This document shows, piece after piece, positions 17,107 through 26,463 of a stretch of 64,000 bases of DNA. The position numbers and the translations under genes were made by a program. The stretch lies in NCBI GenBank assembly GCA_942493245.1, contig OW818685.1:3410001-3474000 (forward strand). The letters run 5' to 3'. This DNA is from DAOPYU01 sp942493245 (GTDB taxonomy: Bacteria > Sumerlaeota > Sumerlaeia > UBA8349). Each line of letters opens with the position of its first letter. Position 1 is the stretch's first letter. The notes beneath the pieces are model-generated. The model saw only the letters and a program-made list of their open reading frames with translations. It made no database searches and was not told the DNA's origin.

Positions 17107-18523
17107 TCTGATAATGGCGATGAATCAGAAAACAGACCGTCACCAGCACCGCCGTCACCACCAGAGTCATCCAGGCGCCCTCGCGGAACTTTTCACAGAT
17201 CACCGTGATCAGAATCCCCACGCACAACAACAAACCGATCAATTGGACGGCCAATCCCCGTTTCCAACCGGGCCTCTTTCCTCGCTCGCGTATCCAGTAG
17301 CGACACATGCCAATCATGGAAAGCGAGAACGTCAGGAACACATTGATCGAATACATCGTGACGAGCGCCGTGATGTCGCCATGCGTGTAGAAAAGCACCG
17401 CCAGAGCGGCCGCGCCCATCAGCAAGACGCCGTCCTGCATGGTCAGCCGGTCCGACAACTGCGAGTAGCGCCGGGGCAACCACCCGTCAATCGCCATGTT
17501 TGCCATGACCCGCGGCCCGCCAATGAAACCCGTCAAGGCGGCCACAAACAGCAGTACGGCTTCGGCGGCCAATGTCAACACCACATAGCCATGCCCGATG
17601 TTCAGCGGCCCAAGACGCCACGAACCCGCGAAATTTTCCAGCAGCACGGCGTTCATGGTCTTGCCTTCAACCGGCTGTACATTGAAAAGCAGATAGAGCA
17701 CCATGATCCCGCCCGCCGTGATCGCCAGCGAGAAAGCCATGTACCACATCGTGCGCTGACCCGTCTGAACCTTCGGCTCGCGCATGATCTGCAACCCATT
17801 GGAAACCGCTTCAATCCCGGTGAACGTTCCCGCTCCCATCGAGAAGGCGCGCAAGAACAAGGCCGCCATCCCCACCAATCCCAGCGTCTGCATTCCATTC
17901 TGGAACCCGCTCTGGACCTCCTGCGCCACCCGGGGCACCTCATTGAGATGCGAACCGATCCCATAGAAAATCAGAATGATATGGAGAATCAGAAAGATCA
18001 CGAAAATGGGCATCAAGACCAGGATGGATTCCTTGACCCCGCGCAAATTCATAATCACGAGCACCACGATGAGAAACGCTTCAACCGCCAGCTTGTAGGG
18101 CAACATCCACGCGGGGAACACACTGAAAATCTGGTCGGCGCAGGAGGCAATGGACACCGAGACGGTCAACACATAGTCAATCAACAACGCCGAACCGGAT
18201 ATGACACCAAATGCCGGACCCAGCAGCTGGCTGGAAACCACATACCCCCCGCCGCCATACGGGAAGTGCTCGATGATCCCCCGGTAGGCCGCCGAAATAA
18301 TGAAAACCGTCGCAGCCGAGGCCAGCGCCAGACCGATCGCCAGATAGGTGTGCTCTCCCAACGCGCGAAACGCCTCATCCGGACCATACGACGACGAAGA
18401 AAGCCCATCGGCGCCCAAACCCACCCAGGCCAGAACCGCAATCAGAGAAATACTGTGATAGGTGCCCGGATCGGCTATATTCCGCGGATGGCCAATCAAA
18501 GCCCGTTTGATCTTCTCAAACAT
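17096..18523 (-). CDS. KimA-like potassium importer (APC superfamily), membrane part
   Basis: 475 residues with about 12 transmembrane helices. It closely follows the B. subtilis KimA (YdaO) pattern: 'RALIGHPRNIADPG', 'ADGLSSSSYGPDEAF', 'FPYGGGGYVVSSQLLGP', 'GSALLIDYVLTVSVSIASCAD', 'NLRGVKES', 'AFSMGAGTFTGIEAVSNGL' and the C-terminal 'IHRHYQNVG'. KimA proteins are high-affinity K+/H+ symporters shut off by c-di-AMP. A c-di-AMP riboswitch lies upstream on the same strand, which supports the assignment strongly. The frame stops at HYQNVG, where homologues continue into a soluble domain. The ATG at 18523 has GGGAG ten bases upstream; a GTG at 18532 is less likely. Confidence 0.87.
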   Translation of the reverse strand: MFEKIKRALIGHPRNIADPGTYHSISLIAVLAWVGLGADGLSSSSYGPDEAFRALGEHTYLAIGLALASAATVFIISAAYRGIIEHFPYGGGGYVVSSQLLGPAFGVISGSALLIDYVLTVSVSIASCADQIFSVFPAWMLPYKLAVEAFLIVVLVIMNLRGVKESILVLMPIFVIFLILHIILIFYGIGSHLNEVPRVAQEVQSGFQNGMQTLGLVGMAALFLRAFSMGAGTFTGIEAVSNGLQIMREPKVQTGQRTMWYMAFSLAITAGGIMVLYLLFNVQPVEGKTMNAVLLENFAGSWRLGPLNIGHGYVVLTLAAEAVLLFVAALTGFIGGPRVMANMAIDGWLPRRYSQLSDRLTMQDGVLLMGAAALAVLFYTHGDITALVTMYSINVFLTFSLSMIGMCRYWIRERGKRPGWKRGLAVQLIGLLLCVGILITVICEKFREGAWMTLVVTAVLVTVCFLIHRHYQNVG

Positions 18524-18796
18524 GAACGTCACACTCCCGCTTTCTCGGAACTTCGGCAGGCGAACACTCGATGAATGTCAATAAGCAACCTGCCGCGCGC
18601 AGAAATACCCCTGGATCGAGGGGACCGCGACGCCTCTCATTCCACCCGATGGGTCCGGTGAAATTTGAAACGCGCAACGGCGTCCCACGAAGCGAAATCC
18701 GTAAGACCATGCGGGGGAAAAAGAAAGGACATGACGCAAGGAAGAAAATAAACGACAGACGGAGCAGGCATGAAAACCTACCTCCCAGAATGAAAA

Positions 18797-18817
18797 TGAG
18801 ACTACTGAGGAGTCTCC
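18797..18817 (-). terminator. Hairpin in the kimA leader (expression platform candidate)
   Basis: Minus strand: GAGACT / AGTCTC with a 7-nt loop, then ATTTTCATT, about 32 nt after the c-di-AMP aptamer. The position fits a transcription-control hairpin, but the U-tract is weak. Confidence 0.5.
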
Positions 18818-18848
18818 TGGATCATTCCGAAAGAGGCTCCCCTCCGAC

Positions 18849-18975
18849 GCTTACGAGGTTAGCTGACGGGCTCGGGCCAGAGAGGTGCCCTACGCCACAA
18901 TGGCGATACGCCCCGTTAATTGGGTCCCCCGTTCCCACAAGGCTGGCAAACCTCGCCACCTGCAGGACTCAGCAT
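18849..18975 (-). promoter_or_regulatory. c-di-AMP riboswitch (ydaO-yuaA class)
   Basis: On the minus strand the leader of the KimA-like gene carries the conserved core of the ydaO-yuaA aptamer: GGGAACGGGGGACCCAATT near the 5' part, GGGGCG and GTAGGGCACCTCTC in the middle, and the diagnostic CCCGTCAGCTAACCTCGTAA (about 18870-18851) before the closing helix. This class binds two c-di-AMP molecules and turns off potassium uptake genes. The 5' boundary is approximate. The aptamer ends about 325 nt before the start codon. Confidence 0.92.
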
Positions 18976-19202
18976 GACTGAAGATACTATCGAATTCCGT
19001 CCCGACACGCCACAGAATTCTATCCCTGGAAAATGCGGAACCGCCTGCCCGATCCTCTCCACCCGCAGTGAGCACCCTTTCCTCATACAATCTGTTTGAG
19101 TGATGCTCGAGCATTCCTCCTGCAGGGATTCAGGGTAAACCGTAAGATTTCATTCCGGTTACGAGCAGACCGCGCGGGAAATTTTCCGGCGTTGACCACC
19201 GA

Positions 19203-21809
19203 TCACTTCGCGATCCCGGCGTCTATGTATTGCCCTCCCGTGGTCTGGTGCGCGTGAATCGCCATGACATTGCGTCCGGTCTTGAGCGCATCGAGCGCCT
19301 TGGGCGCGATCTCGATTTCCCGATAATTGGGGGTGTACCCTTTCGGGTCAGCGGCCAACGCCCCATTGAAATAAACCTCCGGGTCTTCATCGTAGTTCAT
19401 CAGCAAGACCCAGTCTTCTTTCCCCTGCGTATCGGCCAGATCGAACGCGCGCCGAATCCAGATATCCTGCCCGTTCCATTCCGTCCGTACCACGGCGCCC
19501 GGAGTGCCTTTTGTCCCAAACCCGGCCGGACCTTCCTTCCAGGCAGAATCATCGAAATCGGCCTGCATCCAATTATCCGCGGGTTTTTCAGAGGTATAAC
19601 GCCAGGTCACCGGCTGCACCTGCGCCGTCGGAAAAATCTCTTTCGTGGCAATCGAGATCCTGGCCGGCGCCCACTCCCCCTTCAGATCCTGAGCGTCCTT
19701 TGCCCACCGCTTCCAAGCCTTCTGGTCGGCCAGCACCTTGATCATCAAGCCGCCCACCACCGGTCGCGCCTGCATGCCCTGCATCTTGCCGGTGTCGGCA
19801 TTGAACCAGTCCGACATCGGAACGCGGGAAGGCGTTTCGTTCGCGTAGTTGAAAATCGGCTCGAACAACTTCTGGAAATCATTTTCGTCCCGCGCCAGGG
19901 CGATGCTCCAGAGCGCCCAATCAATCAGACACGTGGGGGTCCGATTGTCGCAAGGCAGACCGTATTTCTTCTGCACCTTCAGGTACCAGGCGATTTCCGC
20001 GTCTCCAACCGCTTCGGGGAACAGATTCAGGCCCAGCACGCGATCCCAGATGAGGTTGTGCTTCATGCCCCAGGAGCCAGCCGAACCATACGCCAGGCTG
20101 GAGTGGCCGTCGTCCTTCGACAATTCCTGCCATTTGACGACGTAATCGCGCGCAATGTCCCGGTACCGTTTCGCTTCGTCCTGTTTGCCCGCCATTTCGC
20201 AGAGCTGCGCATACCCGCCGATTCCGATAATCGCCTTCACCGCCAGATTCGCATTGCGCGGCAGATGACCGAACATGTCCGAAGAGCAAAGCTGGTTGGC
20301 CGGATCAAGCCCTTCCTTGACGCAGTAGTCCGCCCATTTTTTCAGAAGCGGCCAGTAACGCTCGACCCACTTGACATTCCCTTCCACCTGGGAAAGGGCT
20401 GCCGCCATGATCAGCATGTTGCCGCTTTCTTCGACCGGCATCTGATTTTCATCCGTCAGCTCGCCTCCCCCGTACACCTGTCCGGTCGCGAAAGGATAGG
20501 TCCCCAGGTCATGCGGCGCATACGCGAACTTCCAGCGCGACGAAGCGGCATAGTCGAAAATCGGGATCAGCATGCCCTTGGTCAAAGTCGGGCTGAGGGT
20601 GAGAAAGAACGGCGCTTGCGGAAACAAAACATCCACGGTCGCGAGGCACCCGTTGCTGAAATTTTCTTTCGGGAACACCAGCGGCATGCCTTTGGAGTCG
20701 GCCACGATCTTGTTGCCCGCCCAGGTCTGGCGATACGTCAAGGCGCACAGCAGGGCGTACTTGCGCCCGGCCACTTGCGTGAGATCCTTCACAAACTGCT
20801 CGTCGAACTGACTGCACTTGCGGCTCAACGCTTCGTAGTCCTGCATACCCATCTGGAGCAGGTTCTTGGCTTCCGCCCCGTTGCGCCGCCAATAGGGCCG
20901 CAATTTTTCCCGGAAATACTTGATGGAATACAGATCGTCATAGGCCAGCATCAGGTGGCGCGAGGCGGGCTTGTCCGTCACTGTTCCCAGATCGTAAGCG
21001 ACTGCCATGACCGGGAACCCGTCTTTCACCTCGCGCGGTTTCCGGTCGCTGTCTTTGGCCGGCAGTTTTCCACTCTTCACGAATTCCTCGCGCACGGCGG
21101 CACTATCTCCGATCACCAGGCCGGCCTTCTGGGTAGCATCCGCGGCCAGGTAACAGTACCCCCAATCAATCCGCAAATCGTCACCGCTTTTCGCCAGGAC
21201 CGGCTGATCGAGCGATCCGACCCGCAAGACATCCAACCCCTTGATTTCAGGCCGATCCCACACCACCTTCTGGTCGGGCAGGTTCACCGCCACTTCCGCA
21301 CTGCAATCGAAATAGAACTGCACGCGATGCGGTTTCCCATCCAGGGAACGGACCTCCCACGTCACATAGCTCAGCGGGCGCGCCAGAACGTCGAGATCGG
21401 AGGGAAGCGCCGGCGTCAGGAACGTCAGCGTCAGCGCCACCCGCTTATCCTCGAAGCGGTAGATCGTGCGGGTGGGCAAAACTTGCAGATCGGTCTGCGG
21501 CAGGGGTTCGACAGATTTCGGTTCGCTCCCCATCAGGCGCAGCACCGAGTCGTCAATCCGAATCAGACTCCCAAGCGCCTGCCGTTTCAGGGTCCAGTGG
21601 ACCGTATCGGTGTCGGTCAAGCGATCCGCCGGCGACCAGATGCTGAAATACGGATCATGCGTCACCAGCGGCACGGCGGGTGGCCGCAATTCCGCAGCCC
21701 GAGCCGCACCGGAAAATTGCATCGCGCAAACCAGCAGGAGACCCGTAAGAGAGACGATCGCCGCGTTGAATCTGTTCCCAATTCCGGAATTGGAATGCCT
21801 GTTCCCCAT
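19203..21809 (-). CDS. Secreted glutaminase A-like protein (DUF4965 family) with C-terminal beta-sandwich
   Basis: 868 residues. A long signal peptide (hydrophobic core IVSLTGLLLVCAMQF) ends at ARA-A near residue 40. The N-terminal half opens 'PPAVPLVTHDPYFSIWSPADRLTDTDTVHWT', the usual start of glutaminase-like proteins (DUF4964/5127/4965). The central helical region has 'YRQTWAGNKIV', 'FSNGCLATVDVLFP' and 'FAYAPHDLGTYPFATGQ', typical of an (alpha/alpha) barrel. The last ~140 residues ('ADNWMQADFDDSAWKEGPAGFG') resemble a galactose-binding-like sandwich. Likely extracytoplasmic; substrate (glutamine versus a glycan) is not provable from sequence. The ATG follows AAGGTGAACAGAAC. Confidence 0.8.
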   Translation of the reverse strand: MGNRHSNSGIGNRFNAAIVSLTGLLLVCAMQFSGAARAAELRPPAVPLVTHDPYFSIWSPADRLTDTDTVHWTLKRQALGSLIRIDDSVLRLMGSEPKSVEPLPQTDLQVLPTRTIYRFEDKRVALTLTFLTPALPSDLDVLARPLSYVTWEVRSLDGKPHRVQFYFDCSAEVAVNLPDQKVVWDRPEIKGLDVLRVGSLDQPVLAKSGDDLRIDWGYCYLAADATQKAGLVIGDSAAVREEFVKSGKLPAKDSDRKPREVKDGFPVMAVAYDLGTVTDKPASRHLMLAYDDLYSIKYFREKLRPYWRRNGAEAKNLLQMGMQDYEALSRKCSQFDEQFVKDLTQVAGRKYALLCALTYRQTWAGNKIVADSKGMPLVFPKENFSNGCLATVDVLFPQAPFFLTLSPTLTKGMLIPIFDYAASSRWKFAYAPHDLGTYPFATGQVYGGGELTDENQMPVEESGNMLIMAAALSQVEGNVKWVERYWPLLKKWADYCVKEGLDPANQLCSSDMFGHLPRNANLAVKAIIGIGGYAQLCEMAGKQDEAKRYRDIARDYVVKWQELSKDDGHSSLAYGSAGSWGMKHNLIWDRVLGLNLFPEAVGDAEIAWYLKVQKKYGLPCDNRTPTCLIDWALWSIALARDENDFQKLFEPIFNYANETPSRVPMSDWFNADTGKMQGMQARPVVGGLMIKVLADQKAWKRWAKDAQDLKGEWAPARISIATKEIFPTAQVQPVTWRYTSEKPADNWMQADFDDSAWKEGPAGFGTKGTPGAVVRTEWNGQDIWIRRAFDLADTQGKEDWVLLMNYDEDPEVYFNGALAADPKGYTPNYREIEIAPKALDALKTGRNVMAIHAHQTTGGQYIDAGIAK

Positions 21810-21967
21810 GTTCTGTTCACCTTTCAGAAAGAATAGCCTGCCTGTCAAAAGATCGGATACTCGCCGGTCCCATGCACCCTTCCGCGCTCACAAATACCCA
21901 CCTTCAATGAATACTGGGCGCATTCGCAGGGAACACCCGATAGAATTCTCTGAGATGACTCAAAACC

Positions 21968-22978
21968 TCACGGCTTCCATTCGACAGTCTCGAAACTGTC
22001 CGGCTGATCTAGCAGTTGGATGTGGGTGGCGGGGCCAAGATCTGCCGGTTTATCCCAGGAACTCAACGCCCAGACCCCTTTTTTCTCCGGCGTCACCTCA
22101 AAGACCTGCACGGTACCGGGCCAGTGGGACGTATCGTTGTCTCCCGCGACCCAACTGCAGATCACCGTATTGCCGTTGACCAGACGATGGGCCGTCTGAA
22201 TGTTGAACAACTTGATATCGGGCACATCAGCCTGGGTCAATTCCCAGACCGTTTCCCCCTTCGGATTCACCTCGCGGACACATTTTTCCCCTTCTACGGC
22301 CATCAGCGTGTTGCCGTTTTTCAGCCGGACCGCGTGCCAGGCGCCTTTCGCCTGAACCGACCAGACCTCCTTGCCGCTCAAGTCGTACTCGACCACCTTG
22401 CCCTCGCTCATGTGGGGAACCAGCAAGGTGCCAGCCGGGGTCATGCGGATGTGCCGAAACTGCCCATGCGTTCCCTTAACCGTCGTCGGAATGGGGATCA
22501 CTTTTACGGTTGTACTGGTCGCCGTGTCAATGATCATGGCCTGAGCCGGGTTGCCGTTGCGCATGATCAGCACACGGTCCTTACCGATCGACTGACAGGA
22601 GTGGACCTCGGTTCCTGGAGGAGCAACGTATTCCCACACCAGTTTCTTGTCGGGATTGACCATCCCCGCTCCCGACATCCGGGAGAAAATGATATTACCG
22701 TTTTTCAGAAGCGTCGCGTCATCGAACTCCTGAACTCCACCGTCCGCCTTGCGCAGCGGAATGGAATACGACCAGACCACCTTACCGCCTCGCACGAGGA
22801 ACATGGACTGGTCGGACTTGCGCGTGTCCCACTCGCCGGCATACAGAAAATCATGTTGCGCCAGACCCTTTCCCGGCAACTGCGCAACCGCCGGTGCAGA
22901 TTGCGCCCGCGCCGGACCGACAAAAAATCCGCTCCCGGCCAGGCAAACGACAAAGCAAATCCCCAACAGTTTCCTCAT
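21968..22978 (-). CDS. Secreted beta-propeller protein (PQQ/arylsulfotransferase-like repeats)
   Basis: 336 residues. The signal peptide MRKLLGICFVVCLAGSGFFVGPARA is followed by QSAPAV. The mature part has six or seven blades with recurring 'GKVVWSYSIP', 'KKLVWEYVAP', 'GKEVWSVQ', 'GETVWEL' strands and 'LKNGNIIFSR', 'LKNGNTLMAVEG', 'LVNGNTVICSW' turns, as in PQQ-like and arylsulfotransferase-like propellers. No catalytic residues are evident; a binding or structural role in the periplasm is plausible. The ATG has AAGGAGAGAGACT upstream. It lies 158 bp upstream of the glutaminase-like gene on the same strand, so cotranscription is possible. Confidence 0.78.
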   Translation of the reverse strand: MRKLLGICFVVCLAGSGFFVGPARAQSAPAVAQLPGKGLAQHDFLYAGEWDTRKSDQSMFLVRGGKVVWSYSIPLRKADGGVQEFDDATLLKNGNIIFSRMSGAGMVNPDKKLVWEYVAPPGTEVHSCQSIGKDRVLIMRNGNPAQAMIIDTATSTTVKVIPIPTTVKGTHGQFRHIRMTPAGTLLVPHMSEGKVVEYDLSGKEVWSVQAKGAWHAVRLKNGNTLMAVEGEKCVREVNPKGETVWELTQADVPDIKLFNIQTAHRLVNGNTVICSWVAGDNDTSHWPGTVQVFEVTPEKKGVWALSSWDKPADLGPATHIQLLDQPDSFETVEWKP

Positions 22979-23094
22979 AGTCTCTCTCCTTGTTTCCAGA
23001 TGAAGGGAGTCTTCAGCGCGTTCTGAGGACATCCGCATTCTTTTGATCAACGTATAACTTTGTTGTTTTCTCAGATAACCCCTCATTACGCCAG

Positions 23095-23129
23095 CAAAAA
23101 AAACAAAGCCGGACCTGTTTGAATCCGGC
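23095..23129 (-). terminator. Second minus-strand terminator hairpin after gspB
   Basis: GCCGGA / TCCGGC with a 10-nt loop, followed on the minus strand by TTTGTTTTTTTT. It backs up the nearer hairpin and separates the gspB-ended operon from the propeller gene. Confidence 0.8.
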
Positions 23130-23159
23130 GGAAAAAACGGTTCAAAGCATGCGACAGAT

Positions 23160-23194
23160 GAAAAACATCCCCTGAAAGACTCTCTCAGGAGATG
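23160..23194 (-). terminator. Intrinsic terminator after gspB
   Basis: Minus strand: CATCTCCTGA / TCAGGGGATG (one mismatch) followed by five Ts, about 48 nt past the stop of the GspB-like gene. Confidence 0.75.
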
Positions 23195-23241
23195 CCATCT
23201 ACCCCAAAAAATTCAACCGCCAGAAACAGAACCGGTCCGTC

Positions 23242-24057
23242 CTATTTCTGACGCAACTCGATCGTCTTGCCGTCCTGTTCCAGAACCACCAGATCGGGCG
23301 TGATGCGCGTCACCCGCGCCTTGCCGATGATGCCGCCTACCGGCACCACTTCCCCGTTGATCATGGCGACAGGATTCTGCTCCGTATAAACAATCCCGTC
23401 CAGCGTCAGTTCTCCCGTATCCCGCCGCGGCTTGGGTACAGCCACCGGCTGCGGCAGAGAGACCGCAGCGGGCGCGCCCTGTGCCCGGTCTGCTGCGGCC
23501 TGTTCATCCAGCAGCCCTTTCAGCACCTGGACATGCGTTTCGTCCAGATCGTCGTCTTCCGGCGGAACCGGTACCATCGGCAGGGTCGTCCCTTCCCCAA
23601 CCACCTGCGGGAAGGTCGGCGGAGGCACCGAACCCGACGACTTGACCTCCCCTTCCACTCCCGATTTCGCGGGTTCTTGCCGCTGACTTTGTTGTGCCCC
23701 TCCGGGTGGCGGAGCAACGACGTTCGCCGCGGGAGGAGGGACACTGACAGCCGTCCCCACACCCCCATTCGTCTGCTGGGGCGTCACCACCGCGACTTGG
23801 GTCGCCTTCTCCCCACTGCCCCCCTGCGTTTTCAATGTTTTCGCCAGCAGGAACATCAGCACCACGCACATGGATACAATGACCAGGGCTGCAAATGCCA
23901 AAACCGCCTTCATCAGCTGCAACTGTTCGCGGGGCGCTTCCGAGACCAGGGGCGGGCACTCCTCGACCCGCTGGGTCAGCACCTTTTCCTCATCCATCAC
24001 CACCGCTTCGGGGGAATTGTTCCGTGCCTTGCGCAATGCGTCCAGGATAGTGCTCAT
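23242..24057 (-). CDS. gspB: GspB-like type II secretion accessory protein
   Basis: 271 residues. The N-terminus MSTILDALRKARNNSPE matches the conserved start of GspB/PulB proteins. One transmembrane helix (~50-72, LAFAALVIVSMCVVLMFLLA) is followed by a Pro/Gln/Val-rich linker and a C-terminal beta-strand domain 'LTLDGIVYTEQNPVAMINGEVVPVGG...VTRITPDLVVLEQDGKTIELR', the usual GspB domain tied to GspA and pilotin-like functions. No other gsp genes are adjacent. It is the last gene of a tight minus-strand array, 30 bp after nadA, and is followed by two hairpin terminators. Confidence 0.82.
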   Translation of the reverse strand: MSTILDALRKARNNSPEAVVMDEEKVLTQRVEECPPLVSEAPREQLQLMKAVLAFAALVIVSMCVVLMFLLAKTLKTQGGSGEKATQVAVVTPQQTNGGVGTAVSVPPPAANVVAPPPGGAQQSQRQEPAKSGVEGEVKSSGSVPPPTFPQVVGEGTTLPMVPVPPEDDDLDETHVQVLKGLLDEQAAADRAQGAPAAVSLPQPVAVPKPRRDTGELTLDGIVYTEQNPVAMINGEVVPVGGIIGKARVTRITPDLVVLEQDGKTIELRQK

Positions 24058-24087
24058 GCAAACCCCCTCTTTTCGGACGTTCAGATT

Positions 24088-25164
24088 TCAACCCGCGAGT
24101 TCCAGCATGCGGCACAAAGCCTCACGAGCCTGCCCGGCGACATCGCTATCCACTTCCACCACATCCGTTTCGCCCAGATGCTCCAGCGTCCATAACAGTT
24201 TCGGCAGCGTAATCTTCGACATGTTCGGACACACCGACGGCGCCAGCGGGACCACGCGCACGCCGGGATACTCCTGGGCCAACCGCGACACCAGATTCAA
24301 TTCAGTCCCCACGCACACCGTCTCGCCCGCCTGCGCTTCGCGCACCCGCCACACGATCGCCTCGGTCGAGCCGGCTGCGTCGCTCGCCGCCACCACCTCG
24401 CGCGGGCACTCCGGATGCACCATGACAAACACGCCCGGATACTGGGCGCGCGCCGCCCGGATATGCTCGACGGTGAAATAGGTATGGACGTGGCAGAAGC
24501 CCTTCCACACCACCAGTTTCGCCTGGGCCAGAGCCGGGTTTTCGGCCTGCCGCGCCCCGCCGAGCCGGTCCCACACCGCCACGTCTTCCGGCGCCATTCC
24601 CATCTGATGAGCCGTGTTGCGTCCCAGATGCTCGTCCGGGAAAAACAGCACACTCTCGCCCTTCGAGTAGGCCCAGTCCAGAACCTTCGCCGCGTTCGAC
24701 GACGTGCAGACCACCCCGCCGTTGCGCCCGCAGAAGGCCTTCAGGTCCACATTCGAGTTCATGTAGGTGACCGGGACCATCTTCCGTCCCGGCTGGACCG
24801 AGCGCAGAGCCTGCCACGCCTCTTCCACCTGCGCCCGATTCGCCATGTCGGCCATCGGGCACCCCGCCGTCGGGTCCGGATGCTGCACCAACTGATCGGG
24901 CCGGGCCAGTACCCGCGCACTCTCGGCCATGAACCGCACGCCACAGAACACGATATGTTTCGCCCGGGCGTCTGCCGCGTCACGGCACAACTTGAACGAA
25001 TCGCCCACGAAATCGGACAATTCCACCACCGGGCGAATCTGATAATGGTGTCCCAGAATCGTGAGCCGCTCGCCCTCGCGCGACTTGATCTCGCGAATCA
25101 ACGCCATCAGTTCCGCATCGCTGCGACCCGCATAGTCCTTCAACACCGACTCTTTTTCCGACAT
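24088..25164 (-). CDS. nadA: Quinolinate synthase A
   Basis: 358 residues. Condenses iminoaspartate with dihydroxyacetone phosphate to quinolinate in NAD synthesis. The three 4Fe-4S ligands are recognisable at Cys74 (FCGVRFMAE), Cys153 (VVCTSSNA) and Cys312 (SVCPNMSK). 'ILGHHYQ' near residue 37 and 'HPEC' near 250 are also family motifs. nadB and nadC are not in the window. The ATG at 25164 lies 13 nt after the stop of the ABC ATPase gene; a TTG at 25173 is a weaker option because GAGGAA would sit too close. Confidence 0.95.
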   Translation of the reverse strand: MSEKESVLKDYAGRSDAELMALIREIKSREGERLTILGHHYQIRPVVELSDFVGDSFKLCRDAADARAKHIVFCGVRFMAESARVLARPDQLVQHPDPTAGCPMADMANRAQVEEAWQALRSVQPGRKMVPVTYMNSNVDLKAFCGRNGGVVCTSSNAAKVLDWAYSKGESVLFFPDEHLGRNTAHQMGMAPEDVAVWDRLGGARQAENPALAQAKLVVWKGFCHVHTYFTVEHIRAARAQYPGVFVMVHPECPREVVAASDAAGSTEAIVWRVREAQAGETVCVGTELNLVSRLAQEYPGVRVVPLAPSVCPNMSKITLPKLLWTLEHLGETDVVEVDSDVAGQAREALCRMLELAG

Positions 25165-25177
25165 CGTCTCCAATTCC

Positions 25178-26437
25178 TCAAGACCGGATCAATTCCCACG
25201 CACACAACGGTTCGAGACCCGCGATCTGACTCATCGCTTCCGGCCCCTTCACAGAGAAACTATACACACGCGAATGCACATCGTAAACCGAATTAAGATC
25301 GTCGGGCGATCCGTGGTAAAAAAGAGGCGCAATCCCATACTGACCCGGCGCCAGGTCTAGCCGCGGAATCCGGAAAATCAACTGCCCCCCCCGCCGGTCC
25401 AGGTGGATGTCCCCCCCGCGGCCTTCCGTTGTCACACAGGCCGTGCCGTGGCCCCGCGTGGACTGCACAAACATCCGGCACCCCAATTTTTGCCCTTCTT
25501 CGGCCAGCGCGCCCTCAGCGAACCGATACCGGACCCGCAGTTCCAGTGACGACCCATTCTCAAAACTCCGGCAGGGACGTCCCGCGCCGTCGAAAAACTC
25601 CATATAATCGAACACCACCGCGCCCGAACCAAAGCGTCCCCCATGCGGCCCCGAAATCTGATCGGAGCGCACCAGCGGGGCCGGGTGGGGGTAGAGGCGC
25701 TCGAAAAGCGCCTTCTGGTACGCCTGCGCCACTTCGCCCGGCGCACCCGACAGCACGATTTTCCCATTGTCTATCCAGATCACCCGCTCGCAAACCTGTT
25801 CGACCGAGGCCATGTCGTGCGACACAAACAAAAACGTGCCTCCATTCGCATGGAAGGCACGCATTTTTTCGGTGCATTTCCGCTGGAAATCCAGATCCCC
25901 GACCGAGAACGACTCGTCAATCAACAGGATGTCCGGCTCGACATGCGCCGAAATCGCAAACCCCAGCCGCACGTACATTCCGTCCGAGTAATGCCGCACC
26001 GGCGTGTGGATGTGGCGCTCGAGTTCGGCAAACCCGACAATCGCCGGGACCAGTTCGCGAATGCGCGAACGCGGCAACCCCAGAAGCGCCCCCTGGAGGT
26101 AGATGTTCTCCAACCCGCTCAAATCCGGGTGAAAACCCGCCCCCAGTTCCAGAAGCGGCAGGATGCGTCCCCGCGTCCGAACCGTTCCCCGGGTGGGTTC
26201 CGTGATCCCCGCGATCAACCGCAACAGCGACGTTTTTCCCGCTCCGTTGGCGCCGATCACCCCCAGCGCTTCACCGCGCCCCACCTCGATACACAGATCC
26301 TGCGCCGCCGTCACCACTTCTTCGGACACTTCCCGCCGCCGAAAACGCGACAACAACAACTGCTTCAGGCTCTGCGCCCGCGTGCGGCGTTTCGGGTGAA
26401 ACTTGTCCACGTGTTCGAGCGTGATGACCGATTCCAT
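25178..26437 (-). CDS. ABC transporter ATP-binding protein, Wzt/TagH type with C-terminal sugar-binding-like domain
   Basis: 419 residues. The ATPase domain (~1-250) has Walker A 'GANGAGKTS', the divergent signature 'HYSDGMYVRLGFA' usual for O-antigen and teichoic-acid exporters, Walker B 'PDILLIDESFSVGD' and switch His in 'FVSHDMAS'. The C-terminal ~150 residues (from 'GAVVFDYMEFFD') are a beta-sandwich like the Wzt C-terminal domain that recognises the glycan end. It would power export of a lipid-linked polysaccharide with a Wzm-type permease, but no permease is encoded in the window. Placed between ribH (26 bp) and nadA (13 bp) within an apparent operon. Confidence 0.88.
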   Translation of the reverse strand: MESVITLEHVDKFHPKRRTRAQSLKQLLLSRFRRREVSEEVVTAAQDLCIEVGRGEALGVIGANGAGKTSLLRLIAGITEPTRGTVRTRGRILPLLELGAGFHPDLSGLENIYLQGALLGLPRSRIRELVPAIVGFAELERHIHTPVRHYSDGMYVRLGFAISAHVEPDILLIDESFSVGDLDFQRKCTEKMRAFHANGGTFLFVSHDMASVEQVCERVIWIDNGKIVLSGAPGEVAQAYQKALFERLYPHPAPLVRSDQISGPHGGRFGSGAVVFDYMEFFDGAGRPCRSFENGSSLELRVRYRFAEGALAEEGQKLGCRMFVQSTRGHGTACVTTEGRGGDIHLDRRGGQLIFRIPRLDLAPGQYGIAPLFYHGSPDDLNSVYDVHSRVYSFSVKGPEAMSQIAGLEPLCAWELIRS

Positions 26438-26463
26438 CGGAACTCCCCACCAGCCACCGGCGC

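Noticed and set aside
18571..18981. 136-codon plus-strand open frame between kimA and the glutaminase-like gene
   Set aside because: It lies antisense to the c-di-AMP riboswitch and its translation is low-complexity and Arg-rich.
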